Assembly (NCBI GenBank): GCA_031763025.1
Contig: JASSKH010000030.1
Location: 8,236,737 to 8,300,736 of the forward strand
DNA from: Macrocystis pyrifera
Lineage: Eukaryota; Sar; Phaeophyceae; Laminariales; Laminariaceae
Direction: 5' to 3'
Length of the DNA stretch: 64,000 nucleotides
The translations under genes were made by a program, and so were the position numbers. Every line of letters starts with the position of its first letter. The first letter of the stretch is position 1. Positions 11,001-23,100 of the stretch are shown one piece after another. The notes under the pieces were generated by a model that did no database searches, was not told where the DNA came from, and saw nothing but the letters and a program-made list of their open reading frames with translations.

Positions 11001-14000
11001 GTCCGCAGTTTGCAAGTTTTGAACCACAGGAGTAACAAGAAACGTGGTTATCGCCCAAAAGCAGTTTACCCTTCTCTCTCACCTCCTGGTTTTCCACGCA
11101 CAGCTTATTGAAAGCGTCGATGTCTCCCTTGTTGAAAGCTTGCATCATGCTTCCCAGCCAGGCGTTGGGGCTTCCGTCGAGCATACTCAGGATAGGCGTC
11201 GCCAACTGGAGGGAGGGGCGGCGGGGGCGGCGCGGTGAGATTAGTGCCTCGTGTAGATGAAAATGAAAAAAACGAAAAAACAACTGTGAGATCGTAGATT
11301 TCGTCGATACTAATATTTGCAAGCTGCGTGTGACCCATGGGTGGTGTATATATCACTACAAGCCGGGCATGGCATTCTGTGAGGGTGTTTGTAGTGCACG
11401 GACAACTCAACAGAATCATAATTGGGTTTTGTACTGTACTGTAAGGCGGTCTGGGTATATAAACCGCTATTTTGCATTACCGTATGTACGTGAGAGGGGG
11501 GGGAACGGGAAGGTAACGATGAGGAGTGTGCAGCAGCACGCACACGAAGCAACTCGGCAAAAGCTGCTGGGTTGGATAGGGGGTGACGCATTGAGTACCG
11601 GCACCGCACTGCAAGGAGTCGTGCAGCACGCTCGCACCATGATACTACTACAGAGGTACTCGCACTGCAGACCCCCTTCATGTAAGACCAAGCAGCTCAC
11701 CCAAGGCGGTTGGTGAGACCGCGCCTCCCCAAACAACACAACTACAGCCGCCACCACCACAACCACACCCACATATGTAGTCTCACCACCTCCCCGAAGT
11801 CGAAAACGCCTTCTTATGAAAATATCCCTAACCCCTAACACCCCCCCCCCAAAACAAAATAATACAAAAGCCATCACCAACACCACCGCCAACACAACCA
11901 CAACTAAAACCCACATATGTAGTCTCACCACCTCCCCGAAGTCGAAAACGCCTTCTTATGAAAATATCCCTAACCCCTAACACCCCCCCCCCAAAACAAA
12001 AATAATACAAAAGTCATCACCAACACCACCGCCAACACAATCACAACTAAAAAGTAGTATCACCACATCCCCGAAGTTAGAACGCCTTCCCGGGTGGGCT
12101 AATTTTGGAAGATGCTCGCCTTCACAAGACAAGACCACAAACCCCGAACCCCCCCCAAAACCTGAAAAACTAGATCACCCACCACCACCATCACCACCAC
12201 CGCTACCATCACCTCTCACCACTTCCCCGAAGTTGAAAACGCCTTCCCCTGTGAGCGCCGCGAGGCTGATGTCGGTCGCCAGCACGTAGCGCTCCGCCTG
12301 CGGGATGGTCTCGAGCGGGGTGTAGGCCAAGTACATCAGCGCGCTCCGGTAGAAAGAGTCTGGCGGTCCCACGGTCTTGTGGTACTCCGAGGCTAGCCGG
12401 TAGTAGGACGAGTGGACCGCCGTTTCCGCGCCCTACGGGGGTTTAGAAGCCAAGCAAGGCCAAGAAGACCGGGGGTGGGAGGGGAAGGAGGAGGGAGTGG
12501 GAGGAGGGGGAGGGAAAAGGGCGAGGGGGGCGGAGAAGGGGGTTCGGAGGGGTAGGAGAGGGAGAGGGTGGGAGCGGGGGCGGGGAGGGGGGGGAAGATG
12601 TGGGAAGCAATGGGGTGGGGGGGTGGGGTGGGGGCGGGCGGGACGATGACGGTGAGGAGCGTACAGATGTTTTAGACATGTCCGTGCATCAAGTCTAAAG
12701 ATGTGATACCATTTCAGATTTCAGCCCCGGGCGCCACGAGAAAAAAAGCTAGTATCCATAAAGTCGGACTCGCCCGTTCCGCTGACCCTTTGTATAACTT
12801 AATCCGAGCCCTGCGCCCCCGCCCCCTGCCTCGCCCCGTCCCCACCTCCCTTGATAGAAGGCTCGCCACGGGTTAGCTCTGGGATGAACACATGACAGTG
12901 AACGGGCTCTTGTAAAAGCAGTCAACACATGGGGAAGTTTTGGGCGCACGCTTGGTGTGGCATCTGCCAGGACAGCAGACCGACAGATCGAAAATACCTT
13001 ACACTACGTACCTACTAGTGTTGGGGAAGGGACGGGGGCTTGGGGACGCGAGTCAAGAATGACGATCAGCTCTCTTGATAGAAAAAAAAAAAAACACCAC
13101 CAGACGGGTAAACATAAGCTTGTTGTGCGTGAGCATCAACGGTCGAGAGGGGGGAAGGAGGGGTGGGGGGAAGCGTTTTCTTTTTCACGACAACATACCT
13201 TAGCAAGAAGACAGCCGACCCCAAAACACACACACAAGATGCACGAACCAAGCGTATACACGAGAGTCAACAAAACCAGAATTAAAAAAACAGCAGACAA
13301 CAGACACATCAAAAGCTACAACCGGCGAGGCTGCGGACGTAATCCACTACGTGTTCGACGAACGTGTTTGCCGGTTGTGCTAGGGTGTGGCCGACCCTTG
13401 ATATTTTGGCTGGCGTGGGACCAGGGTGCTTCCGGGGGCCCTGCCGGTGGCCAACTATAGCCCAGGGACAGCAGTGTGGAGGGCTCAGGTCCAGATGGAA
13501 TAAGGTCGGGGTTGGAGCATGGTGCAAACAATATCTGCGCGTGTTGACCAATGAACCATCCCGAAGTATCAATACAAGTAGTAACGGTCCTTCCATAGTG
13601 TGGGTATGCGCCAGCCAACAACACCGGCACTATAGCGGCAATCGGCACTAATTACTCCGCACACTGCGCCACTGGCCAATCCCATCTTTGCCAAGGGATT
13701 TCACAGGCACTCCGTATAGCGGGCAGCTCGTACCACCCAACCGGCACCATAGAGGGGACCACTGCCGTACTTGTCGACGAGTGCTATATACGATAGAGTT
13801 ATAGCACTTATTGGCCCTAAAAAAATCTGGTTGACGTGGTTCTACAACCGAGAAACTACTCAATAAGGCATGCCTTATCGCTGGAACAACGACAAGTTTT
13901 CAGGCCTGGGCACCGGCTGACTCAGTCAGTAGCGACTATACTGTAGTCAAAATCAATCAGGATACTGGATTGCAGCAATACACTGTCTCTCCTCGCTCAT

Positions 14001-15069
14001 GTGTCCTCCCGGAACGCATTCAGTGGGTTTCCGTGCTAGAACATGGCGTGTTTTTTCTTGCGCCAGATAAAAAATCCTGGGGAATATACTGGCCAGGTCA
14101 ATCACTACATTACTACTGCCAGTACATACTGTACCCAGTCCTATAATTTGTGCGATATGATACCTCCTATGTATATATCGTATGTATATATAGGCCATGG
14201 AGATTCTCCATCGGGTTGTACTTTTATCATCTTCTCAAGGTCGGTTTTAGGGTGAGGTATACAAATAGTACTATACAGTTAAGCTCAATTGAGGAAGGAG
14301 GAGCCTCGGGAAAAAATCACAGCTGTAGGTGTACCTTTATCGTGTATAGCATGCATCTGAAACCAATGAATGATTAATAATCTCTGAATATGTGGTATAG
14401 ACTCTCCTTCAAGGGCTCTTCTTCAACGGACAGGAGCTCACCTGCAGCTCGTCCACGGCCACCTTCCCCTTCTCCACGGCCTCCTTCGCCGCCGACACGT
14501 TCCCCGCCCTCAGCAGCAGCAGCCCCAGCTCGCTCTCCAGCATGAGCGAGGCCTCGTCGCCCAGGCGCGTCCGCTTCTCTAGCGCTGTCTCGAACAGCTG
14601 CGTCGCCTCTAGAGGATCTGCCAAAATAAAATGGTTGCCGTTCGTGGGGCAGGCGTAGCGTGGAACGTCGCGAACGCAAAATGAGGCGTGACGAGGGGGA
14701 GGGGAGGGGGGGGGGGGCTCAGTGCTGTTAGTTTCACGCCTAATACATACATGTATCGCTTTCCTTTCGCAATGTCGTTATGCCTTTCCATTTTTTGGGC
14801 TGTATAGACTTCAAAATTGCAACGGTTGGTGGGATTTTCGTTCTTTTTCAGCTGCACCAAAAAGCGTCATCGGATTTTACCTTGTGTCACCCCCGCGTCC
14901 GAATGCCTCCAAATGGCAAACCTTGTATACGTGAACCTTTGCAGGAACGCACGACCGTTTTAGGGACGTTATCACTTGGAACTAGTGACAGGGGTACAAA
15001 AATTGAGGGGTAATAGAAACCTTGCCCGGTGTCGAGGCACGCCTATTAGCTTCAGCTTCGCTACGGCAG

Positions 15070-15103
<34 letters not shown>

Positions 15104-16437
15104 GGCGGCGGCTACTGCGGTGTCGACGGCGGCAGTCAGCGCTTGCTCTCCTCTCTCACCTGAGCAGGTCTTCCCCACGGAGCACAGGATCTGCACGAAG
15201 CGGAGCTGGTCTATCTTGGCCTCGAACTTGGCCACGAACTCCGTGCACAGGCGCACGAGGCTGTCTCCTCCTTCCGCGTTCGCCGGGTCGGACACGTATT
15301 CCTGCAGGGCAACCGTCAGCTGGTGCCACAACCTGCGTATATGATTTTCGTCGTGTAGTGTTCGTGGTGCAATTCCACGACGTGAGAACCGCGGTCGAAA
15401 AGGTGGGGGAGAGGGGGGTGATGATCTGTGCTTTTCCTCTTACACCTTCGTACCTACTGCTTGCTTTTCCGTGTGACAAACAGAAAAAGCTCGAACCTCG
15501 TGTCCCCCCACCCCGCCCCGCGCGGCCCGCGAGCCCCCTTTCGCTCGGGTGGAAATGTCAGTGGATTTCTGCTGCTTCTGTGCTGCTGTGACTGCTCTTA
15601 TCGCGTACCAGATACCAGGTACACGTGGTATGAATACTGCAATAGTATCTACTGTAATACGAAGAGTGAAATTGTATGTATTAATACCGGTACCAGTCAC
15701 GAGGTTCTTGTGCTTATTCTTATTGTTGTTCATATTCTCCGAGGGTGAGCGGGAAACAAAATGTGGGAGATGCATTTGCATTTCCGCCCGCGAAGAAGTA
15801 CTCGAAGAAGTACGTTCGTTTTATGTACGTACAGCGTGCGTACCGGTACCCCGCCAGTACCAGCCGGTATGTTAATTTAAGTGAGTACACTATAGTACAT
15901 CAGGTGTTTATGAGTAGACGAAGAATAAGAAACGCAGGCTGAGATTTACAGGAAAACAAGAAATTCGGGAGTTGTTTGATGAAGTTTTTGTAGAACGGAC
16001 ATTCTCAAATCCGAAATCCTACGAGTTGGTGTGCTTTAGGCGAGTCTCTCATTTCTCATTTCAAGTACGATGACAGCAAAACCACCTACTGCTGTAGCAG
16101 GTATTGATGTACCAGGTTCCAGGTACCATTCGAGGGTTATCGCCCTCCCTCTGCCTCGAGCTCATCTCAGACGTATCGATCGGGAACAAAACCTGCACGG
16201 CTATTCTCAATGCTATGATCTGTCCCGGCGTACCCTCGGGCGATCTTGCTCAAAAGAGCATAATTTCGAAGCGGGTATAACAGGCTCGCACAACAGCAGC
16301 AGCAGCAGTGATTAATGGGAGAGGCTATCCAGCAGCTGAAGGAAAAGAACTCACTTTCTGCTGTATAGGTCCCCGAGCTTGGCGTACTTGTCCGCCATGT
16401 CTGGGTATAGCCGCGCCTGCTGCTCGATATACTCCAT
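8031..16437 (-). CDS. RPN9: 26S proteasome regulatory lid subunit Rpn9 (PSMD13)
   Basis: Seven exons, 5' to 3' on the minus strand: 16355-16437, 15160-15332, 14442-14617, 12220-12432, 11083-11205, 9545-9703 and 8031-8243. All have GT-AG borders and compatible phases, giving 379 residues (human PSMD13 has 376). Diagnostic stretches are RKLWHQLTVALQEYV, VHSSYYRLASEYHKTVG, TGEGVFNFGEV, AFNKGDIDAFNKL, FTKEKIALLCLMNMVF, LPVDQVEWLVMRAMSLKLV and VHITWVQPRVL. The last three form the PCI domain (about residues 255-345), which in this family packs against other lid subunits. Rpn9 is a structural, non-catalytic subunit needed for stable lid assembly. The ATG at 16437 gives the expected N-terminal length, but the frame stays open upstream, so a further 5' exon is not excluded. 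Introns (0.5-2.0 kb) hold repeats, an exon-junction minisatellite, a MITE and a C-tailed element. The UBE2J gene lies head to head. Confidence 0.95.
8802..8908. mobile_element. TA-flanked MITE (RPN9 intron)
   Basis: A copy of the 107-bp family, with TTACGGGGGACCATAGTAAA at one end and TTTACTTTGGTCCCCCGTA at the other. The internal AAATAGGAAATATATAGG core is the family signature. It is non-coding. Confidence 0.8.
9065..9490. repeat. Degenerate GGATAGG / TAGGAC tandem repeat
   Basis: About 400 bp of RPN9 intron built from loosely repeated GGATAGGR, GGTAGGRY and GATAAGGTMGG units. On the minus strand this gives Tyr/Pro/Leu/Ser-rich open frames, which I read as by-products of the repeat. Confidence 0.4.
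9902..10020 (-). repeat. C-tailed SINE-like element, truncated, between two G tracts
   Basis: Minus-strand 3' part of the SINE-like family: GGCATTGTAGGGATGCGAGG through the TCATACGACTACGGCCATGC block to GGGTACC plus a C tail (G tract at 9902-9924 on the plus strand). A second G tract (about 9990-10013) abuts its 5' side, so the copy looks inserted within a G/C tract. It lies in an RPN9 intron. Confidence 0.6.
10590..11010 (+). repeat. GATCATGATCTATCTG repeat family, copy 1 (doubled)
   Basis: Two adjoining partial copies of a family with AGATCATGATCTATCTG, ACAGATAGATCATCTAGTTCC, ACCTGCCGTTGTGAGGAGTTG, CTCACCCGGCAAYATGA and a final ATCAAGTGGGAATSGAT. Other copies lie at about 40690-41030, 41770-42020, 46985-47125 and 47995-48225. 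It is rich in GATC palindromes and non-coding; the class is unknown. Confidence 0.6.
11740..12195 (-). repeat. Minisatellite copying an RPN9 exon end with its 5' splice site
   Basis: Three tandem units of about 145-155 bp lie in the intron just downstream of the 12220-12432 exon. On the minus strand each holds a near copy of the exon's last 27 bases plus its donor: GAAGGCGTTTTCGACTTCGG then GGAGGTG|GTGAGAC in two units (exon ends near 11785 and 11926), and a weaker copy near 12065. The genuine junction is GGCGTTTTCAACTTCGGGG then AAGTG|GTGAGAG. Two copied motifs would still read GVFDFGEV in frame. The rest of each unit is C/A-rich intron-like sequence. Confidence 0.75.
13550..13790 (+). repeat. 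ACACCGGCAC / GGGACCACTGCCGTA repeat, copy 1
   Basis: CCAACAACACCGGCACTATAG, GCACTGCGCCACTGGCCAATC, CCATCTTTGCCAAGGGATTTC and ATAGAGGGGACCACTGCCGT match, with divergence, sequence at about 39955-40110 and a shorter block at about 40470-40545. It is a dispersed non-coding family. This copy lies in RPN9 intron 3. Confidence 0.5.
15060..15125 (+). repeat. GGC/CAG trinucleotide run in an RPN9 intron
   Basis: A GGC-rich microsatellite (GGCAGCGGCGGCGGCGGCAG and similar) lies about 40 bp downstream of the RPN9 exon 15160-15332 on the transcribed strand. It creates Ala-rich open frames on both strands. Confidence 0.7.
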
Positions 16438-17177
16438 GATCCCGCCCCGTGTGAGGGCCCCCTCACGTCGACGGCCGCAGCAACCAACACCTACCGCACT
16501 TGCGCGGGGCAGCACAAGCCCAAGCTTCTTCCAGGAGCTATTGACGGGTCTCGAAACAACACTACACAGCAGTCAGTCCCACAAGCGTTACTGCCTCTCG
16601 AGACAGATGGTTTATCTTTTGCTTCCGTAAGATTTTCCTGCCTCAAGTCTCTGAGCTCGATGAAGCTTCTCCGTCTCCTAGGTCCTGGCTAGGCAGCGGT
16701 AGCCTGGTGTTGTGCTTATCGAGAACCGAGAACACAAGAAGGCGATGTCGAGAGAAAAAGGAGCACAACGATTTTCTTGAGGCGTTCAGTTTTAGGGAAC
16801 TGGGGATCGAGAAAATATTCCCGCAACCGCTTTACACGTGTCTGCCACCTGTACGTCTAGAGGCACAGGCAGCTTCAGTGCTTGGACCACTGCGGTGCTT
16901 CGCGACCACCATCTTGGACGCCGTTGTTGATGCGGTGGGATAAGCAGTTACGGAAACACTCGCTCGTTTTCGAAACGTAAAGTTCTGTGTAAAAGTAGTG
17001 GATAAAAGTATTAGGTACAACACTCATAGCGGCAGCAGTATTTTACGACGTACCCCCGAAACCCCGAAACCCGAAACCCAACAGCAACAGCACGAGCACC
17101 GGCACCAGCAGCAGCATCACCACCACCACCACCGCCACCACTATCACCACCACCAGTGGTAGGACGATCCACACAAG
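16438..17177. promoter_or_regulatory. Shared divergent promoter region, RPN9 / UBE2J
   Basis: About 740 bp separate the two opposed start codons, so the promoters of both genes probably lie here. A weak GGATAAAAGTATTA (about 17001) and A/T-poor sequence with CACCACCAC runs near the UBE2J start are visible. No core promoter element can be named with confidence. Confidence 0.4.
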
Positions 17178-20100
17178 ATGCCCGTGAACATCAAGAACCC
17201 GGCCATCAAGCGGATACATGCCGACGTCCGGGAGCTCATGAAGGACCCTTCCGACCAGTACCACGCCGCGCCGCTCGAGAGCAACCTGTTCGAGTGGCAC
17301 TTCACGCTCCGAGGCCCGCCTGCGACGGAGTTCGAGGGAGGGATCTACCACGGCCGCATCCTGCTCCCGCCGGAGTACCCGTTCCGACCCCCGGACATTG
17401 TGTTCAACACGCCTAACGGGCGGTTCAACACCGGCACCAAGATTTGCCTCACGATATCCTCGTACCACCCAGAGCACTGGCAGGTACGATAAGAGCTACT
17501 TGCGTACGTCGTCAACGAATACACCCTTTGATGGCAGTATATCATACCTTTGGAAGGATGGTGCGGAGAAACCGAATTGCTCCGATGTCTGCTGTAGAGC
17601 CTACAACGTATAATGTATTCCTGACACAATCCTGTTCGTACCTACCGAACTAGTAGTCATACCCGTAAGCCATACGTTCTGCTGCTGTTTATTGAACGAA
17701 AGGCCCTTGTTTTACAACTGCTGCCTGCAACCGACGTTAGTTTGGGGACTACAACTATTCACTTGGAATAAGAGTTGGATTTTACATGGTTTGCGGCAAG
17801 TATGCGTGACGGTTATGGTACCTGCTGTAGTATATACGAGTTCGTACTTATCATACCACTCTCGGACAAAAAATGACACCGAGAGAGTCCAGCCCACACC
17901 GGCCAAGCCAGCGCGTGACACGGGGTCGTCAAGGCGGGCGGAGCCACGACTTCTCGCCATGTCTATGCATCTATCACCTATCGTACTCGTACTTCGAATT
18001 GTTATATAAATCTCAGCTCTAATATACGCAGTACGTGTCCACGATTGAGTTAATTTTTTTCATCGTGTTTTTTATTGTGGGATTTTGGTGCCTATAGATC
18101 AAGGTGGGGAGGGGGGGGGGGGGGGGCTGGGGGGTATTTATTTTCCGAATTCGGGGAGACGAAATATAAGGACCGATATATGTTGTTGTATATACCCCAA
18201 CGGTCCTTACGTGCAGAGTGAAGCTCTCTGTCCCAAAATATAATGAACTTTTTGGCATGTGTATTCCGTCCACACGGCACTCATGTTTCGGGACAGAGTG
18301 GTATGACGTAGCTCCCCTTTTACGAGGGCTCTTCACGAGTCATACGTACGACCCGACCCGCGGGTCGGATCAGGAAGAAGTTTTCGAGTTCTCACGGGTC
18401 GAGTCGGGCCGCGTCGGGTCGGGTCGGGTTGGGTTGGGTCGGGTGGAGGCTTTTGTCACTCTCACGGATCGGGTCTCGGCCCACGCTTACTCGACCCGAT
18501 CCGATTTGACCGGCGAGGTTTGGCCCGACCCGCGAACAGCCCTCTGCCCTTTCACGACTTCCAACTGGCACCCACCCGCGTTTTCGGGACAAAATTGCTC
18601 GTCATTAGAATTGCACGTACAGCAGTACCGACCACGGGCACGACGCTGTGCGTGAACGCAGGGAACGTTCAGACATTGTACTATGAAGACGAAGCGTTCT
18701 CACTTTTTTCCTTCCGGAGTGGTATCGTTTTTTTTTGCGGTGTGGCGGGGTGAACGGGTTCTTCGTCCCAGGTGTCACTCGGGAGCTATGGGCCTTGATA
18801 GTCTGTCGCACCGGGCTTGGACTCGCCTGTACCGTCCTACTCGTATCCCATACCGGTACGTAGCAATGGAGCATACGTACCACATTATTGTTTACTGCTC
18901 TGGGCGGGGATATAAGGATCATGTAGACATCAACATGAAGACCAAGCGGTCCTTATATTCTCGTCCAGAGTAGCCCCAGGTACTACCGTGGTACCAGGTG
19001 GGAAACCGAGCGTAAGCCGCCAACGCAAAATAACTTACAGGTACTAGTAGTAGCTCAGGGTTGTATCGCCCCGCACTCCCGGGAGCTTCTCGATCGCTAC
19101 CTGGACACAGGCAGCAGTACAGTTTGAACGATACGGACAGCATGGTGGTGCTCTTATTTTTTGAGAGCGAACCAGCGGGGCGAAAGGCGGGAAAAACCTT
19201 CAGGCTGGTGTTGATGTGTTTGCATTGACGGCATTATTTTGAGTGTTGGTACTCGGAGTAGCCGCAGCATTCTCTCGTACGTAGCTCGCCAAAAAGGGGG
19301 GTGTATACACGAAGCCACGTAGCAGCAGCAGCAGCAGTACACCTGGCAGATTGTATTAATGGTGCAGTTTTGCGTAGTACTGTACTATACATTTGTTGAG
19401 CGGGTTGGGCCGTGAGGTCGAGCCTTCCCGTAAACAGGAGGGGAAGATGGCAAATCGGTGAAACTATCAAATTATGGCACTCGACGGTATGATACTGCTT
19501 GCTTGGCGTTATTTGTACAACACGGACATTAATATACCAGGATGTATGGTACCCAGTATGATCAAACGCCGTCGAGAGAGGCAATCGCGAGGGAAACGCC
19601 TATTACGGAGGGCCATAGTAAAGAGGACCTACGGTACACACAAAAGTGTGTATATTTCCCTATATTTTTACCAACAATATTTGGTCCTATTTACTATGGG
19701 TCCCCGTTATATAGAACAACTGTAGTGGTAGAAGAAGCATACCCGCAAGTCGACGTGGCAACTCCACCTAGGAATAACTTGCGCAGCACGTTGACACAGA
19801 CAGGAGGCTGATTCTTGTGAGGAGGGAAGGGCGTACATACTGTAGGTGCCTGCAGAAACCCACCCACCAACCCCCCCCCGACCGAAGAATGGAGCCGGTG
19901 CGGACCGCGATCACAGAGGCGCCTGTGCGAGGCATGCGAAGAAGCATACCTTGTTGAAATGCAAAAAAAAAGTACCATAGGAAAAAATGGGTATTGTTCG
20001 ACCAGCGTGTGGTTTCAGTATTACGAGAAGGGTCAACCAAAGCACAGCAGAGTTAGGCGCGGGGGGGCGGGAATCGTCTACTCCTTTATACCCTCACCCT

Positions 20101-23100
20101 CACCCCGGGGGGGGGGTGAGGGTCGTCTGCCCTTTCTACCCCCAACCCCCAGGGGGGGTGGGGGGTCTTCCGTCCTCATTAACCCCCACCCCTCGCTAAC
20201 CGTGACGTTACAAAATCGTACACGTTATGTGCCCCGGATCAAAGTGATCGTTGGACCTAGATAACCACTATTAATACTAGGCACCAGGTATCAAGTATGA
20301 TGTCTTGCCTCTATTGGGACTTACTTCAGAGGCGAAAAATTAAAAAAAAAATTAAAAAATGGACGAAAACACGTGACGATGACCGCATCAGTCAGTCATA
20401 AATCGTGCCAGCAAGTATGTGTACGCTGCTCTGGGTTATAGGAGGCGATGCATGCAGTATCGGAAGTACAGGAGTAGTGCTGTGCAAGTATGTGTATTGT
20501 GCGGCACCACTCGCAGCATGAAACTGCTCGCGCTTGCGGGTCGCTCACTTCTGTAGTTCCACGAAAACACGGAGGTTGGAAGGGACAAGCGCCTCAAAAA
20601 TATTTGGTTGGTGGTGTCTTTTAACTTGTGCCAAAAATGGTATTGCTTGCCTGGTATATGCATACAACACACAAGTAGCGCTCCTTGTATGTACCTAGTA
20701 TGCTGCTGTAGCAGGTTATATGCCCTGAAACGGTGATTTTCACCGCGACCCTAATCATTACCTTCCCCCCACTTCCTATTTCGGGGGACCATAGTAAATA
20801 GGACCAAATAGTGTTAGTAAAAAAAGCTCGCCTGGTACGCATAATGTAGTACGCACCAGTTACACCCTAACCCTTCCCGCCCCTCTGACTCCCCCCCTCC
20901 TTACCCCCTCCCTTATCGGGACTCTTGTCGTCGTGCAACGAACTTCCATGTCGCACCCCAGCCGGCGTGGGGCATTCGTCTGATCTTGGAAGCTCTGATT
21001 AGCTTCTTTCCATCTCCCTCCCAAGGCGCCTTGGGCGGTCTGGATTGGACTCCGGAGGAGCGCAGGTGTGTACATACAAAGTGCGGGAGCCTTTGCGGAC
21101 TACAACAGAGCGATCCGGCGATAGCGATAGCGATAGTGATCGGACGATAACGATATCGACATCGATATCGACAACGATAACGACAACGATAGCGATAGCG
21201 GTCGGACGGTAACGATAGCGATAACAACAACGATAACGATAGCGATAAGGGAAACGATGGCGACCACGATAACGATAGCGATCAGACGATAACGATATCG
21301 ATAACGATAACACTAACGACAACGAGAGCGATAACGACAGCGACAGCGATCGGACGATAACGATAACGATATCCATAGGGCGACGGCTGTAAGGACAACA
21401 ACAACAGCAACGATAGCATTTAAGCGATAGCAACGACGAGGAGGTCAATACCACCACCACCACCACCACCACCACCTTGAATGACCGAAGCGCGGCATAG
21501 CACAGCCCTGACCCTCGTTCCTTCTGTGACCGAGCTTGTATTTGACGGCAGTAGGGTGTCACCCTCACGGCGGTAGTGTTGGCGGTGGCCGGGGCGGCGG
21601 GGGCGGCACCATCGGGGTGGGGGCGGTACCATCACCTACCCCTAACGCGGTTCTGCCTTTCTAGATGTGTTATGTTCGTGGTTGTCTGCCCCTCCGCCTC
21701 TCAGGATGAACGCGTAGTAGAGACACGTCTTTCGCTCAAGAAGGTTACCAAAGAACAAAAAAACGAGAGCTCGAGGGATGGATAGAACACCCGTGCGCAC
21801 GACGGACTATCGTACCTTTTCCGCTTGTAGATCACCAGGTACCAGGTACTCGTAGGAGTTTCGGGGCGCGCCAGTTTTTGTTTGATCTCACAACTGTCCC
21901 CCCAGAGACCTACGACTACTACCTTCTGGTGAAAGCACAACACATTGAAACGACAAACAAATATATGGATACACCTGATATATATCAAGTCAGAGGGGGA
22001 ACCTTCACTCTCGCAGACACCCTCCCCCCTCCCGCTCCCCGACTACCCACGCACCCATCCGCGCACCTACCCACTCACTCACCCCCCCAGCGGACACACG
22101 CTGCTGTTGAATAGCTGACGCCTCAACCCCCCGCCCCTCCTTGCGGCCACCCACCCGCTCACTCTCACCCCCAGCGAACAGACGCTGCTGTTGCATAACC
22201 GACGCCTCAACCCCCTGCCCCTCCATGCAGAGAGCGCTCAACCGCTGTAACGCTGACCTTGAACGCAAGCCTCCCCCCACCCCTACGCTGATCCTACCCC
22301 TTACCCTCACGGCACCCCTGACCCTAACCCTGACCCTAACCCCCACCCCTGCCCTAGACGTGTGCTACGGTGGAGGTGGCCGCTATTTTTTCTGAGGCAT
22401 GCTGACTTGAGGAACTTTTACCTCTCCCCAAAACTGATTTCGAGAAAAAAACAGCGAACGCTTTCACCTCGGCCTGTCGTGAAAATGTCGTTCGAAAAAT
22501 CACGCGAACGGAAACGAGATGAACGATACAATTGAGTAAGGAAATTCCTCACTAGAGGAACGAACCTCCGTCTGTCGGAAATATTTGCCTTGCAAGGAAA
22601 AAAAAAAAAAAATGCTGTTGTACGTCTGTCGTAGCACGCAGCCTGCCCTAGCCCTATACCCTGAACCTATCCTTTTGCCTATCCTAACCCTGCACCTACC
22701 CTAGTATTTTTTTTTTTTGCGAAGAATTTGGTTGGAACCAATTTGATTGAGTTTCTTGTGGTCTGTTTTTGTACGTGGAGAATGACCCCAACCCATGGGA
22801 CCGTCCTAAGAGTTCCCACTCACCCCAAGAAAAGTTACTGCTGTAGGTTGGAAGTGGCTTTTTGGTCACTTTTTCCCCCACCCCCCACCGCCTTCAGGAT
22901 GATCCTAGTATTTCGCGTGAGTTGGGAGACTGCTATTTTATACCTGGTAGGAAGTAAAGTTACTGGAAACCCCAACCGAATTGGTTCCCACCAAATTCTT
23001 CGCGAACGCCCTATAATCGTAGCCCTACCATGCTTTCAACGACAGACGGAAAGGGTTATCGCTTTTTGGCTGAAATGTGTATGACCGATGAGCATTGCCA

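Noticed and set aside
17043-17477. Minus-strand frame opposite UBE2J exon 1
   Set aside because: An antisense shadow of the E2 catalytic domain.
20999-21568. Long minus-strand frame, Tyr/Arg/Ser-rich
   Set aside because: It is the translation of the CGATAR hexamer array and (CCA)n, inside a UBE2J intron.
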